Shown here piece after piece: positions 7,526-10,219 of a stretch of DNA of 10,219 nucleotides. Numbering within the stretch: the first letter of the stretch is position 1; every line of letters begins with the position of its first letter. Origin of the DNA: Maricaulis sp. (GTDB taxonomy: Bacteria; Pseudomonadota; Alphaproteobacteria; Caulobacterales; Maricaulaceae); assembly GCA_002694345.1 (NCBI GenBank), contig NZLV01000211.1, forward strand, positions 1 to 10,219. Reading direction: 5' to 3'. The notes beneath the pieces were generated by a model that saw only the letters and a list, made by a program, of their open reading frames with translations, ran no database searches and was not told where the DNA came from. A program made the translations under genes and the position numbers.

Positions 7526-7867
7526 ATGACCTATATCGTCACCGACGCATGCGTTCGCTGCAAATACACCGACTGTGTGGAAGTCTGCCCCGTGGACTGT
7601 TTCTACGAGGGTGAGAATTTCCTCGTCATCCATCCTGACGAGTGCATCGATTGCGGTGTGTGCGAGCCGGAATGCCCGGTCGAGGCCATCAAGCCGGACA
7701 CGGAAGATGATCCGGACGGGAAATGGCTCGCGATCAACTCGAAATTTGCCGAGATCTGGCCGAACATCACGGTCCGCAAGGACCCGCCGGCCGACGCCGA
7801 TGCCATGGCGGAACAGGACGGCAAATACGAGAAGTTCTTCTCCGAAAAGCCGGGCGCAGGAGACTGA
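7526..7867 (+). CDS. fdxA: Seven-iron ferredoxin FdxA
   Basis: A cytoplasmic low-potential electron carrier, 113 residues, with one [3Fe-4S] and one [4Fe-4S] cluster. By comparison with Azotobacter ferredoxin I, the 3Fe ligands are Cys9, Cys17 and Cys50, and the 4Fe ligands are Cys21, Cys40, Cys43 and Cys46. Cys12 and Cys25 are the extra conserved cysteines. The C-terminal half (INSKFAEIWPNIT, then an acidic tail) is the normal extension of this family. The start MTYIVTDACVRC is canonical, yet no convincing Shine-Dalgarno precedes ATG 7526. A perfect -35 hexamer TTGACA (7459-7464) overlaps the terB stop, and TTGACT lies at 7500-7505, but neither has a good -10 at the right distance, so the promoter is not settled. 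The redox partner is not visible nearby. Confidence 0.96.
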   Translation: MTYIVTDACVRCKYTDCVEVCPVDCFYEGENFLVIHPDECIDCGVCEPECPVEAIKPDTEDDPDGKWLAINSKFAEIWPNITVRKDPPADADAMAEQDGKYEKFFSEKPGAGD

Positions 7868-7881
7868 GCCGCGCCGGTTAA

Positions 7882-7905
7882 CCAAACGCTACCGTTTGGA
7901 ATTTT
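7882..7905 (+). terminator. Probable fdxA terminator
   Basis: CCAAACG (7882-7888) and CGTTTGG (7893-7899) form a 7-bp stem with loop CTAC, followed by AATTTT. It begins 14 nt after the fdxA stop. It is short for a terminator and overlaps a candidate promoter for carD. Confidence 0.5.
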
Positions 7906-7924
7906 GCATAATTCGTGTTATGTT
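7896..7924 (+). promoter_or_regulatory. Candidate carD promoter
   Basis: TTGGAA (7896-7901) and TATGTT (7919-7924) are separated by exactly 17 nt; each matches four of six bases of the sigma-70 consensus. The stretch is AT-rich in an otherwise GC-rich window, and another -10-like CATAAT overlaps at 7907-7912. Transcription from here would give a carD leader of roughly 160 nt. Confidence 0.35.
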
Positions 7925-7936
7925 CTGCGAATTGAT

Positions 7937-7967
7937 GGGCAGTGCGTGTTGCGCTGCCCGCTTTTCT
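7937..7967 (+). terminator. Hairpin with T tract in the carD upstream region
   Basis: Arms 7937-7945 and 7951-7959 pair over 9 bp (one G-U) around a 5-nt loop and are followed by GCTTTTCT. It has the form of an intrinsic terminator. It could be the main terminator of fdxA, or, if the promoter at 7896-7924 is real, an attenuator in the carD leader. Confidence 0.6.
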
Positions 7968-8089
7968 GCACGGTGATTGGAACGCAGTATTTAATCGATC
8001 TCAGAGACCGGATGGGTGCCGGGACACTTTGAGAGCGGACTGCGTCCTATTGCGTCTCCGTGTACGGAAGGCTCAACGAGAGAGCATCC

Positions 8090-8608
8090 ATGACGAAAAA
8101 AACCGCCAACGACAACAAGTCCTTCAAGCAAGGTGACTTTATCGTGTACCCGGCTCACGGCGTCGGCCAGGTAACAGGCGTTGAAAAAGATACCGTCGCA
8201 GGATTCGACATCGAGGTTTACGTCGTCACGTTCGAGCAGGACAAGATGACCCTGCGCGTTCCGACGGCAAAGGCCGATGCTTCCGGCATGCGTCCGCTGT
8301 CCTCCGACCGTATCGTGAAGGACGCGATGAAGACGCTGAAGGGCAAGGCCAAGGTCAAGCGGACCATGTGGAGCCGTCGCGCCCAGGAATACGAAGCCAA
8401 GATCAATTCCGGCGACCTGATCATGATCGCGGAAGTCGTGCGCGACCTGCACCGTGCCGAAGATCAGCCGGAACAGTCCTATTCCGAGCGCCAGCTCTAT
8501 GAATCGGCTCTGGACCGCATGGTTCGTGAGCTCGCCGCGGTCGAGAATATCGAGCACGACAAGGCACGCGAAATGCTGTCGACATCGCTGGCCAAGAAGG
8601 CCGCGTAG
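8090..8608 (+). CDS. carD: CarD/CdnL-type RNA polymerase-binding regulator
   Basis: A 172-residue transcription factor of the CarD/CdnL family, which binds the RNA polymerase beta subunit and stabilises the open complex at housekeeping promoters, including rRNA promoters. Residues of about 12-70 are the Tudor-like polymerase-interacting domain (FKQGDFIVYPAHGVGQV, then MTLRVP). The helical DNA-binding domain follows; Trp94 in RTMWSRRAQEY matches the tryptophan that wedges at the upstream edge of the bubble. The protein ends KKAA; a terminal Ala-Ala is the ClpXP degron of Caulobacter CdnL. I chose ATG 8090 because MTKKTANDNKSFKQGD is the usual alphaproteobacterial start and GAGAGAG (8078-8084) lies 5 nt upstream; the in-frame start at 8060 lacks support. 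It lies 222 nt after fdxA and is followed by a strong terminator. Confidence 0.95.
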   Translation: MTKKTANDNKSFKQGDFIVYPAHGVGQVTGVEKDTVAGFDIEVYVVTFEQDKMTLRVPTAKADASGMRPLSSDRIVKDAMKTLKGKAKVKRTMWSRRAQEYEAKINSGDLIMIAEVVRDLHRAEDQPEQSYSERQLYESALDRMVRELAAVENIEHDKAREMLSTSLAKKAA

Positions 8609-8640
8609 TCGCGCCGGGTCCGGTCAGGAACGGATCCCGA

Positions 8641-8674
8641 ACCTGATCGCAGACCCGATCACAGACCTGATCAA
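8641..8674 (+). repeat. 12-bp imperfect tandem repeat after carD
   Basis: Three successive units begin ACCTGATCGCAG, ACCCGATCACAG and ACCTGATCAAC. The last merges with the left arm of the carD terminator. Each unit contains GATC. No protein reading is evident. Confidence 0.6.
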
Positions 8675-8701
8675 CGCCCGGCCCCACAGCCGGGCGTTTT
8701 T
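8673..8701 (+). terminator. carD intrinsic terminator
   Basis: Perfect 10-bp stem AACGCCCGGC (8673-8682) with GCCGGGCGTT (8689-8698), loop CCCACA, running into five T residues (8697-8701) and then CATTT. This is a textbook Rho-independent terminator 64 nt after the carD stop. It implies that the sigma factor gene has its own promoter in the remaining 55 nt or depends on read-through. Confidence 0.92.
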
Positions 8702-8770
8702 CATTTCGGCAGACGGCGGTGATCCGCTTCTCCCCCAGCGGCGTAAACAGGCCAGAAGGAGGAGCGTGAC

Positions 8771-9673
8771 ATGCAGACCAGCCTATCCGTATCTCCCCGC
8801 CGCGCCGTGCGCAGCGCCGGTGAACAGGGTTTCGTCAAATCCGCCATGGCCCAGCCCCTGCTGGAGCGCGAGGAAGAGCAGGACCTGGCGCGCCGCTGGC
8901 GTGAGGACCGCGACGAAACCGCCCTTCACAAGCTGACCGAGACCCATATCCGGCTCGTGGTCGCCCTGGCCGCCCGCTACAAGCGCTATGGTCTGCCCTT
9001 TGCCGACCTGATCCAGGAAGGCAATATCGGTCTGATGAAGGCGGCCGACCGGTTTGAACCGAGCCGCGATGTGCGCTTTGCCACCTATGCCAGCTGGTGG
9101 ATCCGGTCGACCATCCAGGACTATGTCCTGCGAAATTGGTCGATCGTGCGAACCGGCACGACCTCGGCCCAGAAGTCCCTCTTTTTCAATCTGCGCCGTC
9201 TGCGCGCCCGGATCGGAGATGTCGACGGGGCGCCCCTCAATGCGGACAATCGCCGCTATATCGCCGAAGAGCTGAATGTGCGCGAGACCGATGTCGACCG
9301 GATGGCCGCCCGCCTGAGTGCGGTGGACCGCTCCCTCAACGCCCCGGTGGGCGAAGAAGGGGACATGCAATGGCAGGACATGCTGGTTGATGAAAACAGT
9401 GCGCCGGAAGACGAGGTCATGCAGCGCCATGACAGCGAGCGGCGGCAGGCCTGGCTGGGCTTGGCCATCGACACGCTCAATCCGCGCGAACGCCTGATCA
9501 TTGAACAGCGCCGCCTGAGTGAAGACAGCACAACGCTGGAACAGCTAGGCGATCAGCTCGGCATTTCCAAGGAACGCGTTCGCCAGATCGAGAGCGTGGC
9601 CCTGAACAAGCTTCGCAAAGCCCTGACCGAGACGGTCGGTGATCCGGTCGAAGCGGGCCTGGTCCCCGGCTAG
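8771..9673 (+). CDS. rpoH: RpoH-family (sigma-32) sigma factor, RpoH2-type
   Basis: A 300-residue alternative sigma factor of the heat-shock group. Region 2 spans about 52-122, with DLIQEGNIGLMKA (79-91), then FATYASWWIRSTIQDYVLRN (103-122). The RpoH box QKSLFFNLR (134-142), absent from other sigma groups, follows directly. Region 4.2 is the helix-turn-helix LEQLGDQLGISKERVRQIE (256-274). The stretch NWSIVRTGTT (122-131) resembles the RpoH2 form of alphaproteobacteria, which directs oxidative and singlet-oxygen stress genes, more than the classical heat-shock RpoH1; that choice is from memory. ATG 8771 has AAGGAGGAG (8756-8764) upstream, a very strong ribosome site. I found no convincing promoter in the 55 nt after the carD terminator. 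Confidence 0.92.
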   Translation: MQTSLSVSPRRAVRSAGEQGFVKSAMAQPLLEREEEQDLARRWREDRDETALHKLTETHIRLVVALAARYKRYGLPFADLIQEGNIGLMKAADRFEPSRDVRFATYASWWIRSTIQDYVLRNWSIVRTGTTSAQKSLFFNLRRLRARIGDVDGAPLNADNRRYIAEELNVRETDVDRMAARLSAVDRSLNAPVGEEGDMQWQDMLVDENSAPEDEVMQRHDSERRQAWLGLAIDTLNPRERLIIEQRRLSEDSTTLEQLGDQLGISKERVRQIESVALNKLRKALTETVGDPVEAGLVPG

Positions 9674-9731
9674 CCCGGATCCGCAGAGGCCCCACTTTCC
9701 GCCGGCGACTGACGCCCTGCCTTTCCTCCCC

Positions 9732-9762
9732 ACAGGCCGCCCCCGCCAACCACACGGCCTGT
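9732..9762. other. Hairpin in convergent intergenic space
   Basis: ACAGGCCG (9732-9739) and CGGCCTGT (9755-9762) are exact complements with a 15-nt C-rich loop. It is the first of two hairpins between the converging sigma factor and thermonuclease-like genes. There is no T run on either strand. Confidence 0.4.
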
Positions 9763-9766
9763 CATC

Positions 9767-9803
9767 CCGGCCATCGGACCGAACCCTCCGGTCCGGTGGC
9801 CGG
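9767..9803 (+). terminator. Long hairpin, probable rpoH transcript end
   Basis: The 14-nt arms 9767-9780 and 9790-9803 pair completely in plus-strand RNA (one U-G, at 9774 with 9796) around a 9-nt loop. In minus-strand RNA the same position is an A-C mismatch, so the structure favours the plus strand. No T tract follows, so it is a non-canonical terminator or an RNA-stabilising stem. It lies just before the stop of the convergent gene. Confidence 0.5.
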
Positions 9804-9805
9804 CC

Positions 9806-10219
9806 TCAATCAGCCAGGATCTCGATACGCTCGGGGTGGTCGATCCGGATCATCGGGCCGTTCTGGTCCTCCAGCCATCCGCGCACCCGGATGCGCCGGG
9901 TTTCAAGCGCCACCGGATCCAGACCCGCGGCCTGAAAGGCCGGCTCATCTGCCGCCTCGATCATGACAGTGAAGTCGGTGCGATAATCGGCGCCAAAATT
10001 CAGGTAGACCCGGCCCGACCGCAGGCGGGTCGCCTCGAGCACCCGGCCTTCAACGAGCTGTACCGATCCGACATGCTGGGCGAGCCCATCGGGGTGCGTA
10101 TCGCGGACCGAGAGCGCCGGGTCGGCCCAAAACCCGCGCCCCTGGGACCGGGCGTCAGCCTCCAGCGCCAGAAGGCGGGGCGTTTCGATCCGGTTGTCGG
10201 CATGGGAGAGCACCCGCGC
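9806..10219 (-). CDS. Thermonuclease-like (SNase family) protein, 3' part
   Basis: The C-terminal 137 residues of a gene that continues past the right edge; the reading frame is open to the last base, so the codons at 10219-10214 belong to it. ARVLSHADNR followed by LLALEADARSQGRGFWADP resembles the last helices of staphylococcal-nuclease-fold proteins, where a Glu/Ala/Arg-rich helix ends in G-WADP. After it comes an additional beta-rich domain of about 90 residues (VEGRVLEA, then GRVYLNFGADYRTDFTV, then RIRVRGWLEDQNGPMI), which I recall on alphaproteobacterial thermonuclease homologues and which looks OB-fold-like. The catalytic residues and any signal peptide would lie outside the window, so activity cannot be judged. 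It converges on the sigma factor gene. Confidence 0.78.
   Translation of the reverse strand, partial: ARVLSHADNRIETPRLLALEADARSQGRGFWADPALSVRDTHPDGLAQHVGSVQLVEGRVLEATRLRSGRVYLNFGADYRTDFTVMIEAADEPAFQAAGLDPVALETRRIRVRGWLEDQNGPMIRIDHPERIEILAD

Noticed and set aside
6776..7885. A 369-residue minus-strand frame across the S4, terB and fdxA genes
   Set aside because: It spans three well-supported genes on the other strand and reads as their complement, with no domain of its own.
7878..7892. CtrA-like site (TTAA, 7 nt, second half) downstream of fdxA
   Set aside because: The first half TTAA is present but the second half reads CTACC, not TTAAC, and the sequence is better explained as part of a hairpin.
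4012..9673. A novel defence or multi-gene system built from helicase, S4 protein, TerB, ferredoxin, CarD and sigma factor
   Set aside because: Nearly every member belongs to a widespread core family, internal terminators split the block, and there are no mobile-element or effector genes among them.

Overview
The window is GC-rich, gene-dense chromosomal DNA from an alphaproteobacterium. The protein set points to that class: a SUV3-like helicase followed by a small S4 protein, a CarD/CdnL factor of the Caulobacter type, and an RpoH2-type sigma factor. The Caulobacterales/Maricaulales (Hyphomonadaceae or Maricaulaceae-like) are my best guess. This comes from remembered protein resemblance, not from a search. 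No tRNA, rRNA, CRISPR array, transposase or phage gene is visible.

Layout. Positions 1-308 hold no convincing gene but carry two copies of a palindromic intergenic repeat in opposite orientations (125-256). On the minus strand, reading right to left, come rpmB (ribosomal protein L28, 2956-2672) with a hairpin terminator, a lipoprotein amidohydrolase of the YtcJ type (2565-793), and an unrecognised Trp-rich small protein (740-309) in DNA of clearly lower GC. On the plus strand, starting divergently from rpmB, are a secreted DUF3108-type protein (3148-3948), the SUV3-like RNA helicase (4012-6642), an S4 RNA-binding protein overlapping the helicase stop by 4 nt (6639-6968), a TerB-like protein (7013-7462), the seven-iron ferredoxin fdxA (7526-7867), carD/cdnL (8090-8608), a strong intrinsic terminator, and an RpoH-family sigma factor (8771-9673). 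The right edge holds the 3' part of a convergent gene for a thermonuclease-like protein (9806 to beyond 10219, minus).

Function. The plus-strand block joins RNA metabolism (helicase plus S4 protein, probably translationally coupled) with transcription control (CarD, RpoH) and an iron-sulfur electron carrier. rpmB on the other side adds a translation gene. This is mostly a housekeeping region. I did not find a convincing undescribed system. The points most worth following up are the inverted repeat pair beside the low-GC orphan gene, the structured carD leader in which a terminator-like hairpin lies downstream of a candidate promoter, the Ala-Ala end of CarD, and the extra C-terminal domain of the thermonuclease-like protein.
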